From: Oscillospiraceae bacterium
Lineage (GTDB): Bacteria; Bacillota; Clostridia; Oscillospirales; Oscillospiraceae
Length of the DNA: 24,926 nt
Assembly: GCA_016287555.1 (NCBI GenBank)
Contig: JAEFAK010000006.1
Span: 1 to 24,926 of the forward strand
Direction of reading: 5' to 3'
Made by a program: the position numbers and the translations under genes. Of this stretch, positions 1 to 9,600 are shown one piece after another. Position 1 is the stretch's first letter; each line of letters opens with the position of its first letter. The notes beneath the pieces are model-generated. The model had not been told where the DNA came from. It searched no databases and saw only the letters and a list, made by a program, of their open reading frames with translations.

Positions 1-266
1 GAAAAAGAGCCGAAACGTTTGTTTATTCAAGAAGCATTCCATTGCTTTGTCTGCCTTATGAAAAGGCAGAGCTGCAGCAGGCTTTTTCCAAGCCGGGCTG
101 CTCCATGTTTGCAATTACAGATCTCGGTCTGGCCTCAGCATTTGTTGGGGCGCTGGCTATGCAGGATCCGGCGCAGTATGCCGCTGTCTCTGAGGCGATT
201 TCCGCAAGACAGCGTTCATCCGGATCCGGTATTGGGAAAAATGGTAAGAGGAGGAAGAATGTATGA
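1..266 (+). CDS. ylxQ: L7Ae/YlxQ-like ribosomal protein, C-terminal part (5' end outside window)
   Basis: The reading frame is open from the left edge (codon boundary at base 3) and ends with the TGA at 264-266, giving about 87 residues. It reads KRAETFVYSRSIPLLCLP followed by an ITDLGLASAFV segment. This matches the C-terminal half of L7Ae/L30e-fold RNA-binding proteins: a helix, a short strand of the type 'vp...lpy', then 'c...Itd.gla.a.v'. In Bacillota this small protein is encoded between ylxR and infB, exactly its position here. The basic Ser/Gly/Lys/Arg-rich tail after about base 205 looks unstructured. Its stop overlaps the infB start (ATGA at 263-266), so the two are probably translationally coupled. 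An alternative ORF from the TTG at base 19 in another frame is a shadow. The family call rests on half a protein plus context. Confidence 0.72.
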   Translation, partial: KRAETFVYSRSIPLLCLPYEKAELQQAFSKPGCSMFAITDLGLASAFVGALAMQDPAQYAAVSEAISARQRSSGSGIGKNGKRRKNV

Positions 267-2611
267 GCGCAATGATTAAGTACAGAGTCCATGAGGTGGG
301 CAAAGATTTCGGAAGGACTTCCAAGGAGATCACGCAGATCCTGACGGACTATGCCACCACTCCGAAGAATCATATGCAGGTTCTGGAGGATGAGGAACTG
401 AGCGTTATCTTCGAATACCTCACCCAGCACAATCAGATCGAGAGTCTGGAGGAGGTCTTCAAAGAGACCTATCATCCTCCTGTTCCGGAAAAGACTGCGC
501 CTGCAGCAGAGCAGAAGCCCGGCGAAGCCGCCGCGCCTGCCGCCGGCCAGCAGGCTGCGCCGCAGCAGCCGAAAAAGGAGAAGGAGCAGAAGCCGCATGT
601 GCCGCGCAAGGTCGCGGAGAAGCGCGTGGTTGACACGCGCGGTGCGACGACGAACCTCTCCAAGTATGACCAGCATCTGGACGATCTCGCGGACGATCAG
701 CGCGCGAAGAATCTCCAGAAGAAGGGCGGCAACGGAAAGCAGAAGATCCAGAACCGCAACCGTCAGCGCCCGCAGAACTCGCAGCAGGCCTCCAGCTCCA
801 AGCGGAAGCAGGAGGAGCGCGAGAAGATGCAGCGCCTGCAGCTTGAGATCGCCCGCAAGCAGCAGCTCAAGGTGCAGATCCCGGATGAGATCAGCGTCGG
901 CGATCTTGCGGTGCGCATGAAGAAGACCGCGTCCGAGGTTGTCAAGCAGCTTATGAAGCTCGGCGTTTTTGCCTCCGTTTCGGAGATCATCGACTTTGAT
1001 ACCGCCGCGCTCGTCGCCATGGAGCTCGACTGCAAGGTCGAGCGCGAGGTCGTCGTGACCATCGAGGAGCGCCTCATAGACGACTCCGAGGACAGGCCGG
1101 AGGATCTCCTCCCGCGCAGCCCCGTCGTCGTCGTCATGGGCCACGTCGACCACGGCAAGACCTCCCTGCTCGACAAGATCCGCAACGCCAACGTCGTCGA
1201 GGGCGAGGCGGGCGGCATAACCCAGCATATAGGCGCCTATCAGGTCGAGGTCAAGGGCAAGACGATAACCTTCCTCGACACCCCGGGCCACGAGGCATTT
1301 ACGGCCATGCGCGCCAGAGGCGCCATGGTCACGGATATCGCGATACTCATCATCGCTGCGGACGACGGCATCATGCCGCAGACCGTCGAGGCCATCAACC
1401 ACGCCAAGGCCGCCGGCATCCCCATCGTCGTCGCGATAAGCAAGATGGACAGACCCACCGCCAACCCCGAGCGCATCAAGCAGCAGCTGACCGAGCATGA
1501 GCTGCTTCCCGAGGAATGGGGCGGCGATACGATAGTCTGCCCGATATCCTCCAAGACGGGCGAGGGCATAGAGAACCTGCTCGAGATGGTCATCCTGACC
1601 GCCGAGATGCGCGAGCTCAAGGCCAATCCCGACAGGCTCGCCAAGGGCACGGTCATCGAGGCGCGCCTCGACAAGGGCCGCGGCCCGATAGCGACGGTGC
1701 TCGTGCAGAACGGCACCCTCAAGCAGGGCGACGTCATCATCGCCGGAACGGCTGTCGGCCGCGTCCGCACCATGATAAACGACAAGGGCGCGCGCCTTGA
1801 AAAGGCCGGCCCGAGCGTCCCCGTCGAGATAACGGGCCTCTCCGAGGCGCCGAACGCGGGCGACGTTTTCAACGCCGTCGAGGACGAGCGCATGGCCCGC
1901 GAGCTCGCCGAGCAGCGCAGGGAAGAGATGCAGAAGGCCGAGTCCGCGCCGCAGCGCAAGGTATCTCTGGAGGATCTGTTCTCCCAGCTGCAGGAGGGCG
2001 AGATCAAGGAGCTGGCCGTCATCGTCAAGGCCGACGTGCAGGGCTCCGTCGAGGCCGTCAAGGCGTCTCTGGAGAAGCTCTCCAACGAGGAAGTGCGCGT
2101 GAGGGTCATCCACGGCGGCGTCGGCGCGATAAACGAGAGCGACGTCATGCTCGCCGGGACCTCCAACGCGATAATCGTCGGCTTCAACGTCCGTCCGGAC
2201 GCCGCCGCGAGGGACAGCGCCGCCCGCAACAAGGTCGATATGCGCATGTACCGCGTCATTTATGAGTGCATAGACGAGATAGAGGCCGCCATGAAGGGCA
2301 TGCTCGCCCCGCGCTTCAAGGAAGCCCTGCTTGGCCACTGCGAGGTCCGCCAGACCTTCAAGGCCTCCAAGGTCGGCACCATCGCCGGCTGCTACGTCAC
2401 AGACGGAAAGATCACCCGCAACGCCTCCGCGCGCATCGTGCGCGACGGCATCGTCGTCTTCGAGGGCGAGCTCTCCTCGCTCAAGAGATTCAAGGACGAC
2501 GTCAAGGAGGTCGCCTCCGGCTATGAGTGCGGCGTGACCTTCGAGAAGTTCAACGACATCAAGGAAGGCGACGTCATCGAGGCCTACGTCATGGAGCAGA
2601 TAGCGCTATGA
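263..2611 (+). CDS. infB: translation initiation factor IF-2
   Basis: The product is the GTPase that places initiator fMet-tRNA on the 30S subunit and promotes 50S joining; 782 residues is normal for a Bacillota IF-2. Domains in order are an N-terminal IF2_N helical module (about residues 5-55), a long Ala/Gln/Lys-rich charged linker (about 75-205), a second IF2_N module (about 210-260), the G domain, then IF-2 domains II-IV to the C terminus. Motifs seen are G1 GHVDHGKT (293-300), G3 DTPGHEAF (from 339), G4 SKMD (393-396, where NKxD is usual) and G5 SSKTG. The start at 263 is chosen because it forms an ATGA overlap with the upstream stop and has AGAGGAGG (247-254) eight bases upstream; ATG at 272 is an alternative. 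Its own stop overlaps the cdsA start. The Asn-to-Ser change in G4 is odd, but the rest is textbook. Confidence 0.98.
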   Translation: MSAMIKYRVHEVGKDFGRTSKEITQILTDYATTPKNHMQVLEDEELSVIFEYLTQHNQIESLEEVFKETYHPPVPEKTAPAAEQKPGEAAAPAAGQQAAPQQPKKEKEQKPHVPRKVAEKRVVDTRGATTNLSKYDQHLDDLADDQRAKNLQKKGGNGKQKIQNRNRQRPQNSQQASSSKRKQEEREKMQRLQLEIARKQQLKVQIPDEISVGDLAVRMKKTASEVVKQLMKLGVFASVSEIIDFDTAALVAMELDCKVEREVVVTIEERLIDDSEDRPEDLLPRSPVVVVMGHVDHGKTSLLDKIRNANVVEGEAGGITQHIGAYQVEVKGKTITFLDTPGHEAFTAMRARGAMVTDIAILIIAADDGIMPQTVEAINHAKAAGIPIVVAISKMDRPTANPERIKQQLTEHELLPEEWGGDTIVCPISSKTGEGIENLLEMVILTAEMRELKANPDRLAKGTVIEARLDKGRGPIATVLVQNGTLKQGDVIIAGTAVGRVRTMINDKGARLEKAGPSVPVEITGLSEAPNAGDVFNAVEDERMARELAEQRREEMQKAESAPQRKVSLEDLFSQLQEGEIKELAVIVKADVQGSVEAVKASLEKLSNEEVRVRVIHGGVGAINESDVMLAGTSNAIIVGFNVRPDAAARDSAARNKVDMRMYRVIYECIDEIEAAMKGMLAPRFKEALLGHCEVRQTFKASKVGTIAGCYVTDGKITRNASARIVRDGIVVFEGELSSLKRFKDDVKEVASGYECGVTFEKFNDIKEGDVIEAYVMEQIAL

Positions 2612-3435
2612 AGTCGCGTCTGCTGGTAGCGGCCGTCGGCGTGCCGCTGGTATTCATCCTGCTGGCGGTGCTCCCCTCATGGGGAACGGCGCTGCTGTGC
2701 GCCGTCATCTCCATGATAGCCGCGCATGAGCTTTTAAGCTGCGTCGGCCTCGGCAAGAGCGTCTTTATGACGGTCATCGCCTGCCTCTGCGCTCTGTGGA
2801 TAACGCTCTGCGTCTACATGGAGTGGCGGCTTCTATACGCCGCGGCCGGCATGGCGGTCTATGCTCTGCTTCTCGCGGCGTACGCCGTTGCATATTATGA
2901 AAGGGGGCGCGGCTTCGGGCCGGGGCAGACGGGCGCCGCCGTAATGGCGGGCGCAGTCGTGCCCGTGTGCTTTGCCGCGCTCGTCTATTTGCGCCGCGGC
3001 GGCTCCGTCGGGGTGTATAAAGTCCTCGTCCCGTTCGTCATCGCCTTCATAGGCGACGGCGGGGCGTATTTCATCGGCAGAGCCATGGGCAGGCATAAGC
3101 TCGCCCCGCGCACAAGCCCGAAAAAGACCGTAGAGGGCGCGATAGGCGGGCTCGTCTGTTCCGTCGGCTTTGCGCTGATCTACGGCCTTATACTCAAATT
3201 CGCGCTGCATACCGACGTGCTTTTCGGAAGGCTGGCCGTCATGGGCCTTGTCGGCGGCGTCGTATCGCAGCTGGGCGACCTGTTCTTTTCGCTTTTCAAG
3301 CGCGAGAGCGGGATAAAGGACTACGGGACCCTTTTGAAGGAACACGGCGGCATACTCGACCGCTTCGACAGCATGGTGCCTCTGGCGCCGGTCGTCGCGG
3401 CGATGTTTTATATCTGGCCGCCATTCGGAGCGTAA
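2608..3435 (+). CDS. cdsA: phosphatidate cytidylyltransferase (CDP-diglyceride synthase)
   Basis: This integral membrane enzyme makes CDP-diacylglycerol from phosphatidic acid and CTP, the branch point of bacterial phospholipid synthesis. The 275 residues show repeated hydrophobic segments from the N terminus (KSRLLVAAVGVPLVFILL) onward. The C-terminal CdsA signature reads SLFKRESGIKDYG, then LLKEHGGILDRFDS, with the expected Lys-Asp, His-Gly-Gly and Asp-Arg-x-Asp residues. At residues 244-245 Lys-Glu replaces the usual Pro-Gly of PGHGG. The start at 2608 gives an ATGA overlap with infB (2608-2611); the longer open frame from 2527 lies inside infB and is not needed. dxr follows after one base. 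Position before dxr and rseP is the conserved Bacillota order, although pyrH-frr-uppS, common upstream partners, are absent and infB is there instead. Confidence 0.96.
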   Translation: MKSRLLVAAVGVPLVFILLAVLPSWGTALLCAVISMIAAHELLSCVGLGKSVFMTVIACLCALWITLCVYMEWRLLYAAAGMAVYALLLAAYAVAYYERGRGFGPGQTGAAVMAGAVVPVCFAALVYLRRGGSVGVYKVLVPFVIAFIGDGGAYFIGRAMGRHKLAPRTSPKKTVEGAIGGLVCSVGFALIYGLILKFALHTDVLFGRLAVMGLVGGVVSQLGDLFFSLFKRESGIKDYGTLLKEHGGILDRFDSMVPLAPVVAAMFYIWPPFGA

Positions 3436-3436
3436 A

Positions 3437-4573
3437 ATGAAGAAAAACGTATCCGTTCTGGGCTCGACGGGCTCGATAGGCAAAAATACCCTCGAGGTCA
3501 TCCGGGCCCTCGGCCTGCGCGTCACCGCGCTCGCCGCAGGGAGTAATTCGCGGCTCATGGCCGAGCAGGCGCGGAGGTTCCGTCCGCGTCTCGTCGCCAT
3601 GTTCGACGAGGCCGCGGCCCGCGAGGTGCGTCTTGCACTGGCGGATACGGATATCCGCGTCGTCTCCGGGGAGGAGGGCGTCGCCGAGGCGGCCGCCCTG
3701 CCGGAAACGGATACAGTCGTCGGCGCGATAACCGGCATGGCCGGTCTCGTCCCGTCGCTGACCGCGATAAGAGAGCGCAAGCGCCTTGCGCTTGCCAATA
3801 AGGAGACTCTCGTCTGCGGAGGGCGCATAGTCCGCCGCGAGATAGCGAGGACGGGGGCGGAGATGCTCCCCGTCGATTCCGAGCCCTCGGCCATATTCCA
3901 GTGCCTTGCGGGAGGGGGAGAGCTCAGCCGCCTCGTTCTGACTGCGTCGGGCGGGCCTTTCCGCGGAAAGACCGCCGCCGAGCTCGAGAACGTTACCGTC
4001 GAGCAGGCGCTCGCTCACCCGAACTGGAGCATGGGCCCGAAGGTGACCGTCGACTCCGCGACGATGATGAACAAGGGCCTTGAGATAATTGAGGCCATGT
4101 ATTTTTTTGACCTGCCCGAGGATAAAATATCCGTGTACGTCCACCCGCAGAGCATAGTGCACTCCATGGTCGAGTTCGTCGACGGGAGCGTCGTCGCGCA
4201 GATGGGCGCGCCGGATATGCGCCTGCCCATCCAGCTCGCGCTGACCTGGCCCGAGCGCGTGCCCGGCCCCGCGAGGAAGCTGGATCTGACAGCCTGCGCC
4301 CCGCTGACCTTCCTCGAGCCTGACATCGAGACATTCGCCTGCCTGCGCCTCGCGCGCGAGGTGGCGCGCGGGACGGGCGGGGACGCCGCCGTCATGAACG
4401 GCGCCAACGAGGCTGCCGTCGCGGCTTTTCTCGCGGGCAGGATAGGCTTCGGCCGCATATATCCCCTCGTCGCGGCCGCCGTGGAGAAATTCCGCGGAGC
4501 GCCCGGCGAGAGCGTGGACGAGGTCGTGAGACTGGGCCGCGAGGCCGAGAGGTTCGTTTATTCATGTATATAG
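3437..4573 (+). CDS. dxr: 1-deoxy-D-xylulose 5-phosphate reductoisomerase
   Basis: DXR is the first committed enzyme of the MEP isoprenoid pathway, a cytosolic enzyme that turns DXP into 2-C-methyl-D-erythritol 4-phosphate using NADPH and a divalent metal. The 378 residues carry the N-terminal NADPH loop GSTGSIGKNTLEVI, LANKETLVCGG, HPNWSMGPKVTVDSATMMNKG and VHPQSIVHSMVEF, all canonical. The metal/substrate loop reads DSEPSAIFQ at 147-155. Asp147 and Glu149 fit the metal ligands (E. coli D150, E152), but Pro150 stands where His (E. coli H153) is almost always found. The start at 3437 lies one base after the cdsA stop with CGGAG upstream. The 3' end overlaps rseP by 10 bases. The other MEP gene of this operon is ispG. 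Confidence 0.97.
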   Translation: MKKNVSVLGSTGSIGKNTLEVIRALGLRVTALAAGSNSRLMAEQARRFRPRLVAMFDEAAAREVRLALADTDIRVVSGEEGVAEAAALPETDTVVGAITGMAGLVPSLTAIRERKRLALANKETLVCGGRIVRREIARTGAEMLPVDSEPSAIFQCLAGGGELSRLVLTASGGPFRGKTAAELENVTVEQALAHPNWSMGPKVTVDSATMMNKGLEIIEAMYFFDLPEDKISVYVHPQSIVHSMVEFVDGSVVAQMGAPDMRLPIQLALTWPERVPGPARKLDLTACAPLTFLEPDIETFACLRLAREVARGTGGDAAVMNGANEAAVAAFLAGRIGFGRIYPLVAAAVEKFRGAPGESVDEVVRLGREAERFVYSCI

Positions 4574-5616
4574 TCATAGCGATTGTGGCCTTCGGCGTCC
4601 TCGTGGCCGTCCATGAGCTCGGGCATTTTATCGCCGCGAAGTCTCTGGGCATAAAGGTCAACGAATTCGCCATCGGAATGGGGCCGAAAATAATATCGAA
4701 GCAAAAAGGGGAGACGACGTATTCCCTCCGCGCCCTGCCCATAGGCGGCTTCTGCGCCATGGAGGGCGAGGACGGCGAGGCCGAGGATCCCCGCGCCTTT
4801 GTCAATAAGAGCATCCCCAAGAGGCTCGTCGTGCTCATAGCGGGCTCGCTGATGAATTTCCTCGTGGGCTTTCTCATCGTCCTGATCCTGTTTTCCGGCC
4901 GGGGATACTATTCCCAGCCCGTGCTGACCGGGTTCATGGACGGCTTCCCCCTCGAGGGCGAAAACGGCCTCATGGCGGGCGACCGCATCGTCTCCGTCGA
5001 CGGGCATCACGTCAGCCTCGTCGAGGAGGTGACGCTGTATCTGAGCCGGGGCGACGGAAAGACCGCGGACATAGTCGTCCGCAGGGACGGAAAGCGCGTC
5101 AGGCTCGACGATCTGCCGCTGCAGCTTCGCGAGTACGAGACCGAAAACGGGACGGAGATGAAATACGGCCTCTATTTCAAGGTCGTAGAGAGCTCCTTCG
5201 GGGAGCTCATCCGCCAGACGTGGGCAAATTCGATATACTTCGTCAAGATGGTGCGCATGGGCCTGAGCGACCTCATAACGGGCGGCGCGAAGCTGCGCGA
5301 TCTCTCCGGGCCGGTCGGCATCGTCTCAATGATAAACGAGGTCGGCCAGAGCTCGCCGACGACGAGCGCGGCGCTCTGGAGCGTGGCTTATCTCATCGCG
5401 TTCATCGCCGTCAACCTCTCGGTCATGAACATGCTGCCCATCCCCGCGCTGGACGGAGGGCGCGTGTTCGTCATGCTCGTTTCCTGGTGCATAGAGAAGA
5501 TAATACGCCGCAAGCTCAATCCGAAGGTCGAGGCCTATATCCACGGGGCCGGTCTCGTCCTTCTGCTCGCGCTCATGGCGTACGTGATGTTCAACGATAT
5601 AGTAAAGCTGTTTTGA
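4564..5616 (+). CDS. rseP: RIP (site-2) zinc metalloprotease RseP family
   Basis: This is a membrane-embedded protease of family M50B that performs regulated intramembrane proteolysis; in Bacillus the relative RasP cleaves anti-sigma factors and signal-peptide remnants. The 350 residues begin with a hydrophobic segment carrying the zinc motif HELGH at residues 17-21 (catalytic Glu18). A second hydrophobic segment lies near residues 95-115, followed by a PDZ domain (about 120-205, around ENGLMAGDRIVSVDGHHV). The C-terminal membrane segment has the conserved NMLPIPALDGGRV, whose Asp is the third zinc ligand. The start at 4564 overlaps the end of dxr by 10 bases and puts HELGH at the usual distance from the N terminus. 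The downstream gene ispG starts eight bases after the stop. Position between dxr and ispG is typical, and the target anti-sigma factor is not in this window. Confidence 0.96.
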   Translation: MYIVIAIVAFGVLVAVHELGHFIAAKSLGIKVNEFAIGMGPKIISKQKGETTYSLRALPIGGFCAMEGEDGEAEDPRAFVNKSIPKRLVVLIAGSLMNFLVGFLIVLILFSGRGYYSQPVLTGFMDGFPLEGENGLMAGDRIVSVDGHHVSLVEEVTLYLSRGDGKTADIVVRRDGKRVRLDDLPLQLREYETENGTEMKYGLYFKVVESSFGELIRQTWANSIYFVKMVRMGLSDLITGGAKLRDLSGPVGIVSMINEVGQSSPTTSAALWSVAYLIAFIAVNLSVMNMLPIPALDGGRVFVMLVSWCIEKIIRRKLNPKVEAYIHGAGLVLLLALMAYVMFNDIVKLF

Positions 5617-5624
5617 GGTAGGAT

Positions 5625-6671
5625 ATGGCGACGCGAAGGATAAACGTCGGCACCGTACCCGTCGGGGGCGGAGCGCCGGTGAGCATCCAGTCAATGACGA
5701 ATACGAGGACGCAGGACGTCCCGGCCACGGTGGAGCAGATACGCCGCCTTGAGCAGGCAGGGTGCGACATCGTGCGCGTCGCCGTGCCCGATATCGAGGC
5801 GGCAAAGAGCATCCGCGCGATAAAGGATGCCGTAAGGCTCCCTGTCGTCGCGGATATCCATTTTGATTACAGGCTTGCCCTCGCCGCCGCCGAGGCGGGC
5901 GCAGACAAGATAAGGATAAATCCCGGCAACATCGGCGGGGAGAAAAATGTCCGCGCCGTGGCCGACGCCTGCCGCGCGGCGGGCATCCCCATACGCATAG
6001 GCATAAACGGAGGCAGCCTCGAAAAGCCGCTGCTGGCCAAATACGGCGGCGTGACCGCCGAGGCCATGGTCGAGAGCGCCGCCGCGCAGGCCGCGATGCT
6101 CGAGCGCTTCGGCTTTTCTGATATATGCATTTCGCTCAAGGCCTCCGATGTGAGGACGACGGTCGCCGCCAACCGCCTCGCCGCGGCGAGGATGGATTAT
6201 CCGATACATATAGGCCTGACCGAGGCCGGCGCGGGCGACAGCGCGCTCATGAAGGCCGCCTCCGCCGTCGGAGCGTTGCTCATCGACGGCATAGGCGATA
6301 CGGTCCGCATTTCGCTTACCGACGACCCCGTCAGGGAGGTCGAGACGGCGCGCAGGCTCCTGCGCGTGCTCGGTCTCCGAGGCGGCGTCAATATCATCGC
6401 GTGCCCGACCTGCGGGCGCACCCAAATAGACCTGATGGGGCTCTACCGTCAGGTGGAGGAAGGCCTCGCCGGCCTGGACAGGGACGTGACCGTCGCCGTC
6501 ATGGGCTGCGCGGTCAACGGCCCGGGCGAAGCGGCAGAAGCCGATTTCGGCGTCGCCGGCGGCACGGACTGGGGCATACTCTTCAAAAAAGGCAGGGAAG
6601 TTGCCAGACTTCCGGAATCGGAGCTGGCGCGGGCGCTCATAGCGCTCGTTTCGGAGGACAGAGATGGCTAA
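5625..6671 (+). CDS. ispG: flavodoxin/ferredoxin-dependent 4-hydroxy-3-methylbut-2-enyl-diphosphate synthase
   Basis: IspG (GcpE) is the penultimate MEP-pathway enzyme, reducing MEcPP to HMBPP with a [4Fe-4S] cluster. The 348 residues are typical of the bacterial short form. The N terminus reads RRINVGTVPVGGGAPVSIQSMTNT, followed by the TIM-barrel part (DIHFDYRLALAA, IRINPGNIG, RIGINGGSL). Cluster ligands are Cys260 and Cys263 in CPTCGRT and Cys295 in MGCAVNGPGEA, with Glu302 in the same motif as the probable fourth ligand. The start at 5625 follows the rseP stop by eight bases with an AGGTAGGA-type ribosome binding site. The stop overlaps the polC start by eight bases. It shares the transcript with dxr, so two MEP steps are co-expressed with phospholipid synthesis. 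Confidence 0.97.
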   Translation: MATRRINVGTVPVGGGAPVSIQSMTNTRTQDVPATVEQIRRLEQAGCDIVRVAVPDIEAAKSIRAIKDAVRLPVVADIHFDYRLALAAAEAGADKIRINPGNIGGEKNVRAVADACRAAGIPIRIGINGGSLEKPLLAKYGGVTAEAMVESAAAQAAMLERFGFSDICISLKASDVRTTVAANRLAAARMDYPIHIGLTEAGAGDSALMKAASAVGALLIDGIGDTVRISLTDDPVREVETARRLLRVLGLRGGVNIIACPTCGRTQIDLMGLYRQVEEGLAGLDRDVTVAVMGCAVNGPGEAAEADFGVAGGTDWGILFKKGREVARLPESELARALIALVSEDRDG

Positions 6672-9600
6672 GAAGTTCTATGACATTTTCGATTGCTGCC
6701 GGGAGGACGCGGAGCTCCGCGAGCTTCTCGAGAGCACGACCGTGACGGCGCTCCGCATCGACAGAGCGTCCGGCTCGCTGTCCGCCGATCTCTTCTTCCC
6801 GCATCCGCCCGCTCCCGTGACCGTCTCGCTCATAGAGAGTGCCGTAAAGGCGGAGTTCGGGCTTTCCGCCGTTTCCATTGCGGCCTCCGCACCCGCTCCG
6901 CAGACTGCCGAGCAGAAAAACGGCCGCCGTCAGCTCATGGGAAACGCCATAAAGGGCAAGGATACCCCCATAGGCGACCTCGACCAGTACGCCGGAAAGG
7001 TCTCCGTGACGGGCGAGGTTTTCGGAACGGAGAAGCGCACCGTCCGCGGCGGACTGCACATAGTCGATTTCAATATCACGGACCATACCGGGACGCTGCG
7101 CGTCTCCAAGATGCTGCGCGACCCGGCCGACAACGTCCTCATGGACATTGAGGACGGGATGTATCTGCGCGTCGCGGGTCCCGTATCCTTCAACCGCTGG
7201 TGCGACGACCTCTCCATGGAGCCGGTCAGCATCTGCAAAATGGAAAAGCCCGTCCGCATGGATACCTGCGAGGCCGGAAAGCGCGTCGAGCTGCATCTGC
7301 ATACGCGCTTTTCCCAGCTGGACGCGCTGACGGACATCGACGAGGTCGTCAAGACCGCCGCCCGCTGGGGGCACAAGGCCATCGCCGTGACAGATCACGG
7401 CGTCGTGCAGGCCTTCCCGAACATGTGCAATGCGGGCAAAAAATACGGCGTCAAGATTCTCTACGGCTGCGAGGCCTACTACATAAACGACGTCGACGAC
7501 CATGTCGCCGTCAGCGGCGCCGCGGACGAGACGATAGACGGCGATTTCGTCGCCTTCGACCTTGAAACGACGGGCCTCAGCTCCCGCAGCGACGCCATTA
7601 CAGAGATAGGCGCGGTGCGCTTTTCCGGCGGCAGAGCCGTCGACAGGATGTGCACCTTCGTCGATCCCGGCCGGAGCATCCCCGCCGAGGTCGTGCGCCT
7701 GACCGGAATACACGACGAGGACGTCGAGGGCGCCCCGGGGCAGGAGGAGGCCGTCAGGCGATTCCTCGAATTTGCCGGCGGGCTGCCGCTCATCGCGCAT
7801 AACGCCGCCTTCGACATGGGCTTTATCCGCGCCGCCTGCGACAGATACGGCCTGAAATGCCCAAACGCCTCCGTCGATACTCTGACGATGTCGCGCTCGC
7901 TGCTCCTGAGGCTCAAGCGCTTCTCGCTGGACGTCGTCGCGGGCGCGCTCTCGCTGCCCGAATTCAATCACCACCGCGCCGACGCCGACGCCGAGACCTG
8001 CGGCCTCATCGCGCTCAACTTCTTCGGAAAACTCCGCGAGGCGGGCGTGACGACGATAGCGGGTATAAACGACTATCTCGCCTCCATCCGCGTGCCGGAC
8101 GAGCTGCGCGGCCAGCCGAGGCACCTCATCATCCTCGTCAAGACTCAGCAGGGCCTGCGCAACCTCTATGAGCTCGTTTCTCTGGCGCATCTCAAGCATT
8201 TCCGCAAGCAGCCCATAATCCCCAAGAGCCTGCTGATGCAAAAGCGCGAGGGGCTCATCCTCGGCAGCGCCTGCGAAAACGGGGAGGTATTCCGCGCCGT
8301 GACGGGCAACCGCAGCGACGCCGAGCTCGACCGCCTCGCCTCGTTCTACGATTTCCTGGAGATACAGCCCATCTGCAACAACGCCTTCATGATAGCCGAG
8401 GGAAAGGCCGCCAACGAGGACGAGCTTCGCGGGTATAATATCCGCATCGTCGAGCTGGCAGAGAAGCTCGGCAAGCCCGTCTGCGCGACGGGGGACGTGC
8501 ATTTCCTCGAGCCGGACGACGAGATATTCCGCCGCATCCTGCTCTCCAACAAGTTCTCCGACGCGGACAGGCCGCTTCCCATATACTTCAAGACGACCGA
8601 CGAGATGCTCGAGGAGTTCGCCTACCTCGGGCCGGAGACGGCGAAAAAAGTCGTCATCGACGATCCGAACGCCGTCGCGGACTCCATAGACGTCGTCGCG
8701 CCGCTCCCGAAGGGCCTTTTCCCGCCCATGATAGAAAACTCGGCAAAGCAGCTGCAGGACCTCGTCTACGGCAAGCTGCACGCCATGTACGGCGAAGACC
8801 CGCCCGCTATCGTGACCGACCGCGTCGAGGCCGAGCTCAAGGACATCCTTGCCCGCGGCTACGACGTCATATACATGAGCGCCCAGAAGCTCGTCGCAAA
8901 GTCCAACGCCGCCGGCTATCTCGTCGGCTCGCGAGGCAGCGTCGGCTCCTCCGTCGTCGCGTTTTTCTCCGGCATAACCGAGGTCAACGCCCTCCCGCCG
9001 CATTATCGCTGCCCGAAGTGCCACCACTGCGACTTCGAGGCCGGCAAGGACTACGGCTGCGGGCCCGATATGCCCGATGCGGTATGCCCGATATGCGGGG
9101 AAAAGTACGCCAAGGAGGGCTTCGATATCCCGTTCGAGACCTTCCTCGGCTTCGGAGGCGACAAGGTCCCCGATATAGACCTCAACTTCTCCGGCGAATA
9201 TCAGGCGCAGGCCCACAGGGACACCATCGAGCTCTTCGGCGCCGAGCACGTCTTCCGCGCCGGGACGATAACGACCGTAGCCGAGAAGACGGCCTACGGC
9301 TACGTTAAAAAATACCTCGAGGAGCGCGGCATCAAGAAATCGCGCCTCGAGGAGGACAGGCTCAGCCGCGGCTTCACGGGCGTCAAGCGCTCGACGGGGC
9401 AGCATCCCGGCGGTCTGGTCGTCATCCCGCAGGACCATGAGGTATATGACTTCTGCCCGGTCCAGCACCCGGCCGACGACCCGGACAGCGACATCATCAC
9501 GACACATTTCGAGTATCACTCCATGGAGGAGAACCTCCTCAAGCTCGATATGCTCGGCCATGATGACCCGACCATGATACACATGCTCACCGAGCTCACG

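Noticed and set aside
56..2338. 760-codon open frame on the minus strand opposite infB
   Set aside because: It is antisense to a certain gene, has a His/Leu/Asp-rich composition with no family resemblance, and arises because GC-rich codon bias suppresses stops in the opposite frame.
9010..9110. CxxC pairs as a separate zinc-finger gene
   Set aside because: They are the known zinc-binding insertion of PolC in frame with the polymerase.
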